A DNA stretch of 33,931 nt from Promethearchaeota archaeon (GTDB lineage Archaea; Asgardarchaeota; Lokiarchaeia; Sigyniarchaeales; SOKP01), in NCBI GenBank assembly GCA_020343655.1, contig CP070805.1, positions 871,699 through 905,629 of the forward strand. The letters are read 5' to 3'. Below are positions 23,384 through 31,954 of the stretch, piece after piece. Each line of letters begins with the position of its first letter. The first letter of the stretch is position 1. Both the position numbers and the translations under genes were made by a program. Below the pieces are notes generated by a model. The model was not told the origin of the DNA, ran no database searches, and was given only the letters and a program-made list of their open reading frames with translations.

Positions 23384-24679
23384 TTGAATAAAATTTTATA
23401 TCTTCCAACTAGGTATTTCCCTTCAATCTCTGGCGCTGAATTTTATTTTCAACGGATGGCAGAGCTATTGACAACAAAATATAATTATAATATAGATATA
23501 TACACTTCTAATGCTATTGATTTTAAAGCTTTAAGAAATTCCTCAGGAAGAACAATAACTCCTGATAATAAATATTTTAATCAAGTAAATAATTTGAAGC
23601 TCAATAGATTCCCAGTGAATTATGGAATCCCGATTAAAGATATTCTACAAAAATTGAAAACAATTCCTGCATATAGAACTTTAAATCTACCTGATGATAG
23701 TGTAGTAAAATTTATTCAAAACGGACCTTATATGGGAGATTTACTAGATTCCTTATTAAAAAAATCGGATTTAAATTATGATTTAGTACACGCTACCTTT
23801 TTCCCATATTTTAATTTAATTATGAGTTTAATACTAGGATCCTTTATTAACAAGCCAAAAGTTTGCACACCATTTTTCCACTTTTCTAATCCTCGATATT
23901 TGGATAACAAATTGACTGAGGTATTAAAAAAATTTGATCTATTAATTGCTTGTACGAATCTTGAAAAAAATTACTTAGTTCAGAAATTCCATATCCAACC
24001 AGAAAAAATTAGAGTTATTCCGATGGGTGTAGATTATGAAAAGTTCGAAAAGGGTAAAATTACTGCATTAAAACAATTTTCATTTAAGCAAAAATTCTTT
24101 AAAAAAAAAGAAAAAAAGTACAAATTAGTATTATTTTGTGGATATAAGAATTATGAAAAAGGTGCGCTTACAATTTTAAGGTCAATACCTTATATTCTTA
24201 AAAAAATGAAAAAAGTTTACTTTGCCTTTATAGGTCCATCAACAATTGCTTTTAACCGGGAATTATCTAAAATTCAAAAACTTGAAAATGCTAGGGTAAT
24301 CAATTTCACTCCAGGAAACCTAACAGGATATTTTGACAAAAAAAAAATATCAGCATTTAATGAAGCAGATATTTATTTAATGCCTAGTCGCAGTGATGCT
24401 TTCGGGATATCATTTCTAGAAGCATGGTCTGCTGGAAAACCAGTTATAGGAGCAAGAATCGGAGCAACTCCGGAAGTAATCGGAGAAAATGTTGATGGTA
24501 TGTTAGTTGAATTTGATAATCCTGAAGATATCGCTCGAAAAGTTATTAGCCTATTAAAAAGTAAAAGATTAAGGGAAAAGTATGGCTTAGCTGGCCAATT
24601 AAAAGTATCTCAAAAATACACATGGAATATTATTGCTTATAAAACACATAAAACTTATAAAAATTTAATAAATAATTAA
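23384..24679 (+). CDS. GT4-family glycosyltransferase
   Basis: This 431-aa protein has a GT-B fold layout. The N-terminal domain begins ILYLPTRYFPSISGAEFYFQRMAE, typical of family-4 retaining transferases that use nucleotide sugars. The C-terminal domain has LVLFCGYKNYEKGALTIL, and the donor-site motif PSRSDAFGISFLEAWSAG with EVIGENVDGMLVEFDNPEDIA. Here Asp replaces the first Glu of the E-x7-E motif. It starts with TTG at 23384 and ends 13 nt before the PLP enzyme, suggesting an operon for glycan or amino-sugar assembly. The acceptor and sugar are unknown. Confidence 0.88.
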   Translation: MNKILYLPTRYFPSISGAEFYFQRMAELLTTKYNYNIDIYTSNAIDFKALRNSSGRTITPDNKYFNQVNNLKLNRFPVNYGIPIKDILQKLKTIPAYRTLNLPDDSVVKFIQNGPYMGDLLDSLLKKSDLNYDLVHATFFPYFNLIMSLILGSFINKPKVCTPFFHFSNPRYLDNKLTEVLKKFDLLIACTNLEKNYLVQKFHIQPEKIRVIPMGVDYEKFEKGKITALKQFSFKQKFFKKKEKKYKLVLFCGYKNYEKGALTILRSIPYILKKMKKVYFAFIGPSTIAFNRELSKIQKLENARVINFTPGNLTGYFDKKKISAFNEADIYLMPSRSDAFGISFLEAWSAGKPVIGARIGATPEVIGENVDGMLVEFDNPEDIARKVISLLKSKRLREKYGLAGQLKVSQKYTWNIIAYKTHKTYKNLINN

Positions 24680-24692
24680 AACTGATTGGTTT

Positions 24693-25913
24693 ATGAAAAT
24701 CATATCTGGAAATCCATTTCTTAAAAAAGAACATGATACAGTTTTTATTGATTCAGTATCAGTTAACGAAATAGTTAGCAGATTTAAAACTCCATTACTT
24801 ATTTTCTTGGAAAATAGAATTAGGGATAACATTAGAACTTTTACTAACATTTTTAATTCTGAATTTAAAAATTTCCATTGTTACTACTCATTTAAAGCTA
24901 ATTTCCTTACAGAGATATGTAAAATTGTAAATTCTGAAGGAATTGGAGCAGAAATTGTTGGTCTCCCAGAGCTGAACCTCGCATTAAAAATTGGTTTTCC
25001 TCCCGATAAAATAATAATTGGGGGACCATTTTTATCAAAAGAACTTATAGAATTAAGTGTTAAAAGTAAAGTAAAAGAATTAATAATCTATAGTTTAGAT
25101 GATATAAAAAAGATCAATTCGATTGCTCAAAAATTAAATCGTATTCAAAATATTTGTATTAGAGTAAATTCTCAGAAATATGATAGTAAATTAGGTGTCA
25201 AATTGGATAAAAGAGATGCGAGTAAATTAGAACAAATCTCCAACAATTATAGTAATATTAAGATAAATTCAATTTTATCTCATTATAGCACACAAATGAA
25301 TGATCTCAAACAATATAAAAAAAATCTCCAAGCAATTATTGATAATTTAAAATTGTTATCAGAGTACGGTATACGTATCGATAATATAAATCTTGGTGGT
25401 GGATTCCCAGAAGCTACTGTTATGCCACTTGATCAATTGAGAATTATTGCCAAAGAGATAAAAACCACATTAGAGGATTCTGAAACTCATTATACCAATA
25501 TTTATTTTGAACCTGGCCGATATTTTGTAGGGGATGCTGGTTTGTTTATTTCAAAAGTAATAAAAGTTGGACAGAAACGGTGGATTTTTTTAAATATAGG
25601 TAATCATATTTGCCCGAAATTTGCGAGATGTTCATTAAGGTTTTACAATATTTCTCAAATTAATGAACCCCATAAATACAAAACTTCTATTGCAGGCATA
25701 ATACCCACAGACCAAGATGTTTTAGTAAAAGATTATTTTTTTACTGAAAATTTAAGAGAAGGAGATAAAGTTCTTGTTGCTAACACTGGCGCATATTGTC
25801 TTACTTTTTCGAATAGATTTCCATATTCATTACCAAAAATACTTCTTGTCAAAGATAACAATCTTAGACAAATTTTTGATCCTGAAATAGATAAGGATTT
25901 CTCTTTGAATTGA
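24693..25913 (+). CDS. Fold-type III PLP enzyme of the ornithine/DAP decarboxylase family
   Basis: This 406-aa protein has the alanine-racemase-like barrel of Orn/Lys/DAP decarboxylases. PLP lysine K68 is in CYYSFKANF. NLGGGFPE (~231-238) and FEPGRYFVGDAG (~276-287) bind the cofactor phosphate, and ANTGAYCLTFSNRF near the C-terminus is also typical. The usual catalytic-cysteine motif GPxCxSxD is replaced by AGIIPTDQDVL, so an ordinary decarboxylase active site is not complete. A substrate other than ornithine or diaminopimelate is possible. It follows the glycosyltransferase by 13 nt and precedes FtsZ by 109 nt. Confidence 0.8.
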   Translation: MKIISGNPFLKKEHDTVFIDSVSVNEIVSRFKTPLLIFLENRIRDNIRTFTNIFNSEFKNFHCYYSFKANFLTEICKIVNSEGIGAEIVGLPELNLALKIGFPPDKIIIGGPFLSKELIELSVKSKVKELIIYSLDDIKKINSIAQKLNRIQNICIRVNSQKYDSKLGVKLDKRDASKLEQISNNYSNIKINSILSHYSTQMNDLKQYKKNLQAIIDNLKLLSEYGIRIDNINLGGGFPEATVMPLDQLRIIAKEIKTTLEDSETHYTNIYFEPGRYFVGDAGLFISKVIKVGQKRWIFLNIGNHICPKFARCSLRFYNISQINEPHKYKTSIAGIIPTDQDVLVKDYFFTENLREGDKVLVANTGAYCLTFSNRFPYSLPKILLVKDNNLRQIFDPEIDKDFSLN

Positions 25914-26022
25914 ATCTAAATTTCTTTTTAAGCAATTTGATTTTATAATATTTCGATATTACATTAATTCTAATTTTTTCATTATAATTCTTTTTGTAAA
26001 TTAAATTAAAATTTGATTAATA

Positions 26023-27132
26023 ATGGAATCATTTATAAAAAACGCACTCAAAAGGGAAGTAATTCGCCCGCAGATAGAAAATTTTGGCTACGCTAACATT
26101 AAAATTATTGGTTGTGGTGGTGCTGGAAATAATACAATTAATAGACTAATGAAAATAGGAATAAGAGGTGCAAAATGTGTAGCTGTCAATACAGATTGCC
26201 AACATCTAGATAGTGTTGAATCTCATATAAAAATATTAATTGGGAAGAACTTAACAAAAGGACTTGGGGCCGGAGGAAACCCAGAGGTAGGTAGAGCAGC
26301 AGCTGAAGAATCGCGAGAGGATTTAACGAAAGTCTTAAGAGAATCAAACTTAGTTTTTATTACATGTGGAGAGGGCGGTGGAACAGGCACAGGGAGTGCT
26401 CCTATTATCGCAGAAATCGCAAAATTAGAAGGAGCGATTGTTGTAGGCGTAGTAACATTGCCGTTTAATACTGAGATAGGACGAATTGATAAAGCTAAAA
26501 TGGGATTAAACCTTTTGAAACGCTATGTGGATACATTAGTGGTGATAGATAACAATAGATTACTCGAGATTGCTCCAAATTTACCTATTATAGAAGCTTT
26601 CAGTGTAGCAGATGAAGTATTAGCAACGATGGTTAAAGGTATCACAGAAACAATTTCATTACCATCATTAATTAATTTGGATTTTGCAGATGTAAGAACT
26701 ATTTTAAGCACTGGAGGAGTAGCAATTGTAGGGGTTGGTGAATCTAGTGGAAAAGAAAATCGTGTTGAAGATGCTATTGAGGATGCACTTAATACTCCTT
26801 TATTAGATGTAAGTATTGAAGGGGCAAAAGGAGCATTAATTCATATTTGCGGAGGAAATGATATGACATTAGCAGAAGCAAATTCTGTAGCTAAGAAGAT
26901 ATCCGAAAAAATGGATGTGAATGATTCAATGGTGATTTGGGGTGCTCGAGTTTCAGATGAGTTTGATGGACTTATAAGAGTTATGCTTTTAATTACTGGA
27001 ATTAAATCTCCTCAAATATTTGGCAGTGGATATTCTCTAAATCAATCGATTTATAATCCCAAAATTAAAAAAACTTCAAAGCTAGGTCTGTCAGATGAGG
27101 TTTTTAATATAGGGGAAATTTCCTTTGATTAA
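26023..27132 (+). CDS. ftsZ: Cell-division GTPase FtsZ
   Basis: This 369-aa tubulin-family protein polymerises at the division site. Motifs are IIGCGGAGNNTINRL (28-42), NTDCQHL, GEGGGTGTGSAPIIA with the tubulin signature GGGTGTG at 118-124, and the T7 loop NLDFADV at 218-224, whose Asp residues complete GTP hydrolysis across the subunit interface. The C-terminal tail is short and lysine-rich with NIGEISFD at the end; a bacterial FtsA/ZipA-binding peptide is not evident. CetZ was considered, but GGGTGTG and NxDFADV fit FtsZ. A 109-nt leader region precedes it. Confidence 0.95.
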   Translation: MESFIKNALKREVIRPQIENFGYANIKIIGCGGAGNNTINRLMKIGIRGAKCVAVNTDCQHLDSVESHIKILIGKNLTKGLGAGGNPEVGRAAAEESREDLTKVLRESNLVFITCGEGGGTGTGSAPIIAEIAKLEGAIVVGVVTLPFNTEIGRIDKAKMGLNLLKRYVDTLVVIDNNRLLEIAPNLPIIEAFSVADEVLATMVKGITETISLPSLINLDFADVRTILSTGGVAIVGVGESSGKENRVEDAIEDALNTPLLDVSIEGAKGALIHICGGNDMTLAEANSVAKKISEKMDVNDSMVIWGARVSDEFDGLIRVMLLITGIKSPQIFGSGYSLNQSIYNPKIKKTSKLGLSDEVFNIGEISFD

Positions 27133-27179
27133 AGTTTTTTTTAGGCTTCCTTTTTATATTTCTTTTTAGATCTTTCTAT

Positions 27180-27545
27180 ATGGAAAACAAATTTTCACCC
27201 CAAATTCAGATAGAAATAAATGACATCATAAATGAAATTCAAAAATGGAAAAAATTTTTTGATTCTAAAACTGAATTTTATTATGATGGTTGGGCAATTT
27301 TCTTAAGAGAAAAAAATCTCTATCCTCGAACTATTACAATTTTTAAGTCCTATGAAAGAAATACCTATTCAATCAAAAGTTTTGAAGTTCATCTTAAAAA
27401 TTATAACAAGGAAGAATATAAAGAATTGTATTCTGTAGAAAATATTAAAGATAAAACTGAATTAGTTCAACAATTAAAAGATCTTATATATGGAAAAGAT
27501 TTATTAGAGGATGCCTCAAAAATTTATAAGAAAACATTTTTATGA
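27180..27545 (+). CDS. Hypothetical protein, 121 aa
   Basis: No family was recognised. It is soluble and helix-rich: IQIEINDIINEIQKWKKFF, then short strands (YDGWAIFLRE, RTITIFKSY), then EVHLKNYNKEEYKELY and ELVQQLKDLIYGKDLLEDASKIY. No cysteines for metal binding and no membrane span. It is 47 nt downstream of ftsZ on the same strand, so a shared transcript is possible. It is convergent with the Dim2 gene, separated by three nucleotides. Confidence 0.55.
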   Translation: MENKFSPQIQIEINDIINEIQKWKKFFDSKTEFYYDGWAIFLREKNLYPRTITIFKSYERNTYSIKSFEVHLKNYNKEEYKELYSVENIKDKTELVQQLKDLIYGKDLLEDASKIYKKTFL

Positions 27546-27548
27546 TCT

Positions 27549-28106
27549 TTAGAATTCAGGTTTATAAAACTTTTTAAATTGCTCCTTTTTCTTTTCATTA
27601 TATTTATCTTCCAAAAACCTTAGAACTACATGGTGCGGTATTCCATTGATTAACATACTTACTGCTTTTCGTGCAATTTGTAAATTTTCATAATCTGCGA
27701 TAATAGAAGCAGTTTTTCCATAAACTGACAGAAAACTCTCAGCATATTTTTCAATAGCTTTACGCATCTCTCCATTTCTCCCTATTATTCTTCCCTTTAC
27801 GCGCTTTATTCTCTTGTCAGATTTTCCAAGTAATTGTAATAAATTAAAACTCTCAAATTCATAATTGTCCTCGAGTAATTTCAAAGCTTTTATTGGGTTA
27901 AAACCTCGATTAATCGCGTTTACCACTTTTTGTGCAGTGTAAACATTTAATGGCATATAATTTGGATCATCTAGCTTCGGTAAAATCTCACAATCTCCTG
28001 ATTTACTATCTAAATTAATTTTAACTCCTAATCTCTTCTCGATCTCTTTTTTAGTTTCTCCATCTTTCCCAATCAACACCGCTATACGATTTTTTCCAAT
28101 TTTCAT
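27549..28106 (-). CDS. KH-domain ribosome biogenesis protein, archaeal Dim2/Pno1-like
   Basis: This 185-aa protein has two KH-like domains: IAVLIGKDGETKKEIEKRLGVKINL (about 8-32) and VKGRIIGRNGEMRKAIEKYAESFLSVYG (about 102-130). This is the layout of archaeal Dim2/Pno1, which binds the 3' end of pre-16S rRNA and stimulates late maturation with RIO1 (family knowledge). The N-terminal GKDG loop is intact. It lies 43 nt downstream of RIO1 in the minus-strand cluster, as in many archaea, which supports the call. Confidence 0.88.
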   Translation of the reverse strand: MKIGKNRIAVLIGKDGETKKEIEKRLGVKINLDSKSGDCEILPKLDDPNYMPLNVYTAQKVVNAINRGFNPIKALKLLEDNYEFESFNLLQLLGKSDKRIKRVKGRIIGRNGEMRKAIEKYAESFLSVYGKTASIIADYENLQIARKAVSMLINGIPHHVVLRFLEDKYNEKKKEQFKKFYKPEF

Positions 28107-28149
28107 TTTATTAGTTTAATACTATAAATCGTTAATATTAAAATTTTTT

Positions 28150-29010
28150 TTAATTTTCAATTTTTATGACTTCATAATAAAACTCTTTAGGATCCGGTGT
28201 TTCTACTCCTAATTTTTCAAAATAGCTAAAAATATTCTTAATATCTCTAACTAAATACACTTCTGCCTTAGGATGGTGAATAGATACAGCTTGAGAAATA
28301 TCTATTACCACAGGTGATTGGTTATGATATAAGATATTAAATTCACTAAGATCTCCATGAACTAATTTAGCTTTTTGGTATAATTCTTTTATAAATGTTA
28401 ATATTAAGTTCATTAAATTGGTTGGTTCTTTAGGTTTCTTAATATCTTTTAAAAGGGGGGCTGGAATGGATTCAAATCCAATATATTCCATGATTAAAAT
28501 ATTATTTTTAATGAATATTGGTCTCGGGACACTTAAGCCAACCTTATATGCACGTTTAAGATTTTTAAATTCTTTGCTTGCCCATAAAAAAATAACCTTT
28601 GAAACGTTGCGAGGTATTTTTTTAAATCTGGGATCTCCAATAATGTAGTTTCTCATCCATTTTGAAGTATTACTGTCAATCTTATAGATTTTGATAGCAA
28701 CTTCTTTTCCATTTAAATCATATGCTAAATAAATATTTGCTTCTTTTCCTGCAGAAATAATACCTTCAACTCGTTCCAGTGGACCGTTAACAATTATTTT
28801 ATTTAAATTGAAAACTGTGCGTTCGTCAAAAACAGATTCTATTGTAGCTCTTTTTTTTGTCTGATCAATCTGCTTAATTCTTTTGGCATCAATTTTTCTC
28901 TTTTGTAATTCATCTATATCAGTATCAAAATCTTTATCTAATTCATCATCAGAATGTTCATCAAATTCTTCATCAAACTTATTGTTATGTTCTTCCACTA
29001 ATTTTTCCAC
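28150..29010 (-). CDS. rio1: RIO1 family serine protein kinase
   Basis: This 286-aa atypical kinase acts in small-subunit maturation. The nucleotide loop is ISAGKEANIY (85-94), the ATP-binding lysine is K107 (AIKIYK), the catalytic loop is HGDLSEFN (218-225) with D220, and the metal-binding loop is VVIDISQAV (D237). The N-terminal ~35 residues are highly acidic. The start is GTG at 29010, overlapping the NMD3 stop as TAGTG. That overlap and the downstream Dim2 gene indicate translational coupling within the cluster. Confidence 0.93.
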   Translation of the reverse strand: MEKLVEEHNNKFDEEFDEHSDDELDKDFDTDIDELQKRKIDAKRIKQIDQTKKRATIESVFDERTVFNLNKIIVNGPLERVEGIISAGKEANIYLAYDLNGKEVAIKIYKIDSNTSKWMRNYIIGDPRFKKIPRNVSKVIFLWASKEFKNLKRAYKVGLSVPRPIFIKNNILIMEYIGFESIPAPLLKDIKKPKEPTNLMNLILTFIKELYQKAKLVHGDLSEFNILYHNQSPVVIDISQAVSIHHPKAEVYLVRDIKNIFSYFEKLGVETPDPKEFYYEVIKIEN

Positions 29011-29924
29011 TATGGATTATTTTTAATTATCTTTTCATTAAAGAAATAAGAATAGTCTTTTATCAACTTAGTGTTATTTTCGCTTCTGAGAATAACTTTA
29101 TTTTTAGTAATATTCTCAACAACATAATTTTGATTCTCAATTAAAATTACGTCATTATTACTTACTGGTAAAAATTTTATTAGAGATTTTAATCTATAGA
29201 GGTTTCTCCCTTTTTGAGAATCTCTTCCTACCAATTTTTTTGATCTCTTCAATAAAAAATAATAGTTTGTCTTTAAGAATTTAATTAAATAATTCATCAA
29301 TTCATTTGTACTAAGATACAAATCTACTCCATATTTTTGATCTTCTATTTTTGAAATATAATGTCTATGATCTCTTTCAAAAATTCGTTCTACATATTCA
29401 TTAATCTCTTCCATAATTTTTATAATTAAATCAAATTGCTTTTCATCTTTAACGCGTAATTGGACAATTGATAAGAAGTACGTGCCTCCTCTCAAATTTG
29501 AACAATTTTTACATAATATATGGTTTAAATTCAGTTTTATTGTTTGTTCGTGCGTTATATTAGATTTTTCTTTTAGGACTCCTTGGATTGCTATTTCAAT
29601 CGAATTTAATAATTCTTTTGAAGAGAATACAAAAGATTCTTCATTAAATGAAATAGAAAAATCAATATTATTTTTCTTTGAATAAGGTTTTAATAGCAAT
29701 TGTTGAACAGCTTGCTCTATTATTGAAAATATTTCATTTTCTAATGGTTCTACCCAATCATCCTTTTTAGAATAACTTCCACAATCAATACAAATATTTA
29801 AAGAATATTGATCAGGTAATTCGAAAAGTGGATGTTCTTTTAAATAACACTCAAGACACATTCCAAAATGAGGATCGGTTTCAACTAATATTTTTCCACA
29901 GATTGCACAAAATCGATTCGGCAT
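29010..29924 (-). CDS. NMD3-family 60S/50S ribosome export and maturation protein
   Basis: This 304-aa protein has the NMD3 zinc-rich N-terminus: FCAICGKILVETDPHFGMCLECYLKEHP, and a second CxxC pair in NICIDCGSYSK. A later CKNCSNLRGGTYFLSIVQLR belongs to the eIF5A-like/zinc region. NMD3 binds the large ribosomal subunit; archaeal homologues lack the eukaryotic export signals, as seems to be the case here. ATG overlaps the DUF424 stop codon by one base (TAATG), and the C-terminus overlaps the RIO1 start. Confidence 0.9.
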   Translation of the reverse strand: MPNRFCAICGKILVETDPHFGMCLECYLKEHPLFELPDQYSLNICIDCGSYSKKDDWVEPLENEIFSIIEQAVQQLLLKPYSKKNNIDFSISFNEESFVFSSKELLNSIEIAIQGVLKEKSNITHEQTIKLNLNHILCKNCSNLRGGTYFLSIVQLRVKDEKQFDLIIKIMEEINEYVERIFERDHRHYISKIEDQKYGVDLYLSTNELMNYLIKFLKTNYYFLLKRSKKLVGRDSQKGRNLYRLKSLIKFLPVSNNDVILIENQNYVVENITKNKVILRSENNTKLIKDYSYFFNEKIIKNNP

Positions 29925-30220
29925 TAAAACATCATCTTTAAAGCCATAGGAATCCCATTTATTAATCTTACACCTTCTTTAGATAAAATATTACAATCTA
30001 TTGCCTTATTTACTATTTTTTTCCCTACTATATTGAAATAAGATGCCTCCTTCAAAATTGAAATAGCATCCTCGAGATAAATTAATCTTCCTCCAAAAAA
30101 TTGGGGAGAAATTTCAATTCGTAAGTTTCCCTCTTTAAAAACTTGGTGAAGTAATTCTTCATCGCAACACGCTATTGTTTCAATTTCATCTTTAATATGT
30201 ACTTTAAGGTATACTTTCAT
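29924..30220 (-). CDS. DUF424 family protein, 98 aa
   Basis: The protein reads MKVYLKVHI...IACCDEELLHQVFKEGNLRIEIS...FFGGRLIYLEDAISILKEASYFNIVGKKIVNKAI, then RLINGIPMALKMMF. This is the archaeal DUF424 family, of unknown function. It is usually found next to translation genes, and here it lies between aIF2-beta (23 nt upstream) and NMD3 (one-base overlap), as in other archaea (established neighbourhood). It has no metal site or membrane span. Confidence 0.88.
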   Translation of the reverse strand: MKVYLKVHIKDEIETIACCDEELLHQVFKEGNLRIEISPQFFGGRLIYLEDAISILKEASYFNIVGKKIVNKAIDCNILSKEGVRLINGIPMALKMMF

Positions 30221-30243
30221 TATCCTTTTTATCTAATAATTAC

Positions 30244-30657
30244 TTATTTTTCCTTAATTTCTTCCCTTGCCCCACAAGCAGTGCATTTTAGATATAACTT
30301 TTTCCCTTCTCTTTGAATTTGAGTATCAGGCTTATTACAAATATTACATAATACGTAAGTTTTTGTATAATTTTCTATTAACTTGTTAAGTACTTGATCC
30401 TTATATTGGCCTTTCAAAAATAATTGCTGCCCTCTAATTTCACCCATAGTCCCTGCTTTTTTAAGAAATATCCCTTTAAAATGATTTTTATCTCTATTAA
30501 GTGTACTAATAATTTTATTAAAATTTGTAATAAATGTATTTCTACTCTCTATACGAGTTTCTACTTTGGGGATTTCAAATCTCGAAGATTGTCTAACATT
30601 TTCAGGAATCTTCTCATATGCTTTATCTAATAATTTTTCGTAGTTATTCAAATCCAT
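30244..30657 (-). CDS. Translation initiation factor aIF2 beta subunit
   Basis: This 137-aa protein has the archaeal aIF2-beta layout: an N-terminal helix, the central alpha/beta domain (FKGIFLKKAGTMGEIRGQQLFLKGQYKD), and a C-terminal zinc ribbon VLCNICNKPDTQI...KLYLKCTACGAREEI with two CxxC pairs. With the alpha and gamma subunits it forms aIF2, which brings initiator tRNA to the small subunit. Length is typical (~135-140 aa). It is followed by DUF424 and NMD3. Confidence 0.95.
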   Translation of the reverse strand: MDLNNYEKLLDKAYEKIPENVRQSSRFEIPKVETRIESRNTFITNFNKIISTLNRDKNHFKGIFLKKAGTMGEIRGQQLFLKGQYKDQVLNKLIENYTKTYVLCNICNKPDTQIQREGKKLYLKCTACGAREEIKEK

Positions 30658-30754
30658 AATTATCTTATCTATTTAATTACTTATAAAAAATGAAATCAAC
30701 CATGAGAAAAATATTTTACCTTTATCTAAGAAAAATAAGAAATATAATATCAAA

Positions 30755-31501
30755 TTAAAAAGCTTCAAAATTGTCTTTATCTGATTCATAAATCCGTGAT
30801 TCTAAAATTAAGTCATTAATCACGCTTCTTAATTCACTATCAGAAATTTTTGCTTCCTGCTTTAATTTATCAAAATTTATTCCCCTTCCTCTGGCAGAAT
30901 ATTCTTCAATTATTAAATACACCTTTTCTTTTTTGTCATCTCGCTCAAAAACATCACCTTCATTTTCAAATAAAGTTGCAACATCTATCTCATCAGAAAA
31001 TTCTTCAATACTTTTACCATTGTCAACAATTTCTGGAATTTCTTGGATTTCCCCGCGTTTTATCCTATTTATTATTTCAGCATTCCTTAATAAAATAAGA
31101 TTAGGTTCTTCCACTTTTTTTAGGATTTCTATCCATAATGATACATAGTCTCCATATTTACTTACGCGCCCTATAACATCTACAACATCACCTTTATCAA
31201 ATGCAATGAAATTTTCCGGGTTAACATTTCTTATAATTGCTCTGATCACTCCAGTACTATCATCTAAATCAAAATCAAGTCGAATATTTTGATTAGAATC
31301 CTCTTCTATTCCCATATCTACTTCATTCGACTCAACTAATTTTTCTTTTTTATCTATAATTGTTGCGATTATTCTAATACGCTTAACTTGCCCAAAAATC
31401 GTATAAAAAAATTTCTCACTTTCACTATACTGTCCATCTAAGATGTGCTTTATCCAACACTGAATCGCAGGATTTCTCTTATAACTCATTATTTCATTCA
31501 T
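30755..31501 (-). CDS. RPA32-like protein: OB fold plus winged helix
   Basis: This 248-aa protein has an OB fold (about residues 28-150): FFYTIFGQVKRIRIIATIIDKKEK, LDFDLDDSTGVIRAIIRNV and VDVIGRVSKYGDYVSLWIEI. A charged linker leads to a C-terminal winged-helix domain, VYLIIEEYSARGRGINFDKLKQEAK followed by SDSELRSVINDLILESRIYES. That pairing is the layout of eukaryotic RPA32 (RPA2) and its archaeal homologues, which partner a large RPA subunit; a candidate is at 10146-11861. It is the first gene of the minus-strand cluster, 97 nt upstream of aIF2-beta, so it may be separately transcribed. Confidence 0.82.
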   Translation of the reverse strand: MNEIMSYKRNPAIQCWIKHILDGQYSESEKFFYTIFGQVKRIRIIATIIDKKEKLVESNEVDMGIEEDSNQNIRLDFDLDDSTGVIRAIIRNVNPENFIAFDKGDVVDVIGRVSKYGDYVSLWIEILKKVEEPNLILLRNAEIINRIKRGEIQEIPEIVDNGKSIEEFSDEIDVATLFENEGDVFERDDKKEKVYLIIEEYSARGRGINFDKLKQEAKISDSELRSVINDLILESRIYESDKDNFEAF

Positions 31502-31646
31502 CTTATACCTTTCTTTAATTTTAATATTTTTAAATTAATGGTTTTTTCAATATAGAAATATCTATTAAGCTAATAATATTAATGAGTATCTTTTCGTAAA
31601 ATGTTTTTAATGCTAAATTATTTACAGAAAAGAGAAAATAAGAAAT

Positions 31647-31757
31647 TGGTAGCGGGGGTTCGATTTGAACGAACGATCTCAGGGTTTCTCAATGAGACGG
31701 GCATAAGTTCTGCGACTTATGAGCCCTGCGGCATAAACCAGGCTAGCCCACCCCGCT
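31647..31757 (-). tRNA. Initiator tRNA-Met(CAT) with a canonical intron and an encoded CCA
   Basis: On the minus strand AGCGGGG (31757-31751) pairs with CCCCGCT (31657-31651), followed by encoded A-CCA (31650-31647). The A1-T72 first pair and the AGCGGGGTGGG start are the archaeal initiator type. The anticodon stem CAGGG/CCCTG encloses CTCATAA, anticodon CAT (31721-31719). The intron is 31686-31717 (32 nt) at site 37/38. The exon CTCA pairs with intron TGAG (31691-31688), bulges TAA and AAA. A competing 7-bp hairpin (CATAAGT/ACTTATG) also exists in the precursor. It is the only one of the six tRNA genes with CCA encoded. Confidence 0.93.
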
Positions 31758-31954
31758 AAGAATACATCTTAGGGTTTGATTCGAATGCGATATACACTAA
31801 TTATATATATAACATTATAAACTAATAATTTAATCTTTTTCTATTTTTTAATAGTCTTTATTCCCTAAATATCAAACAATTTAGAATATAACCATTAACT
31901 TTAACTTCAAATTTAAATTAGATAATAAAAGAGAATACAAATTAATGGAAGTTT

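Noticed and set aside
26023..27132. CetZ or an artubulin instead of FtsZ
   Set aside because: GGGTGTG and the NLDFADV T7 loop with overall length match FtsZ.
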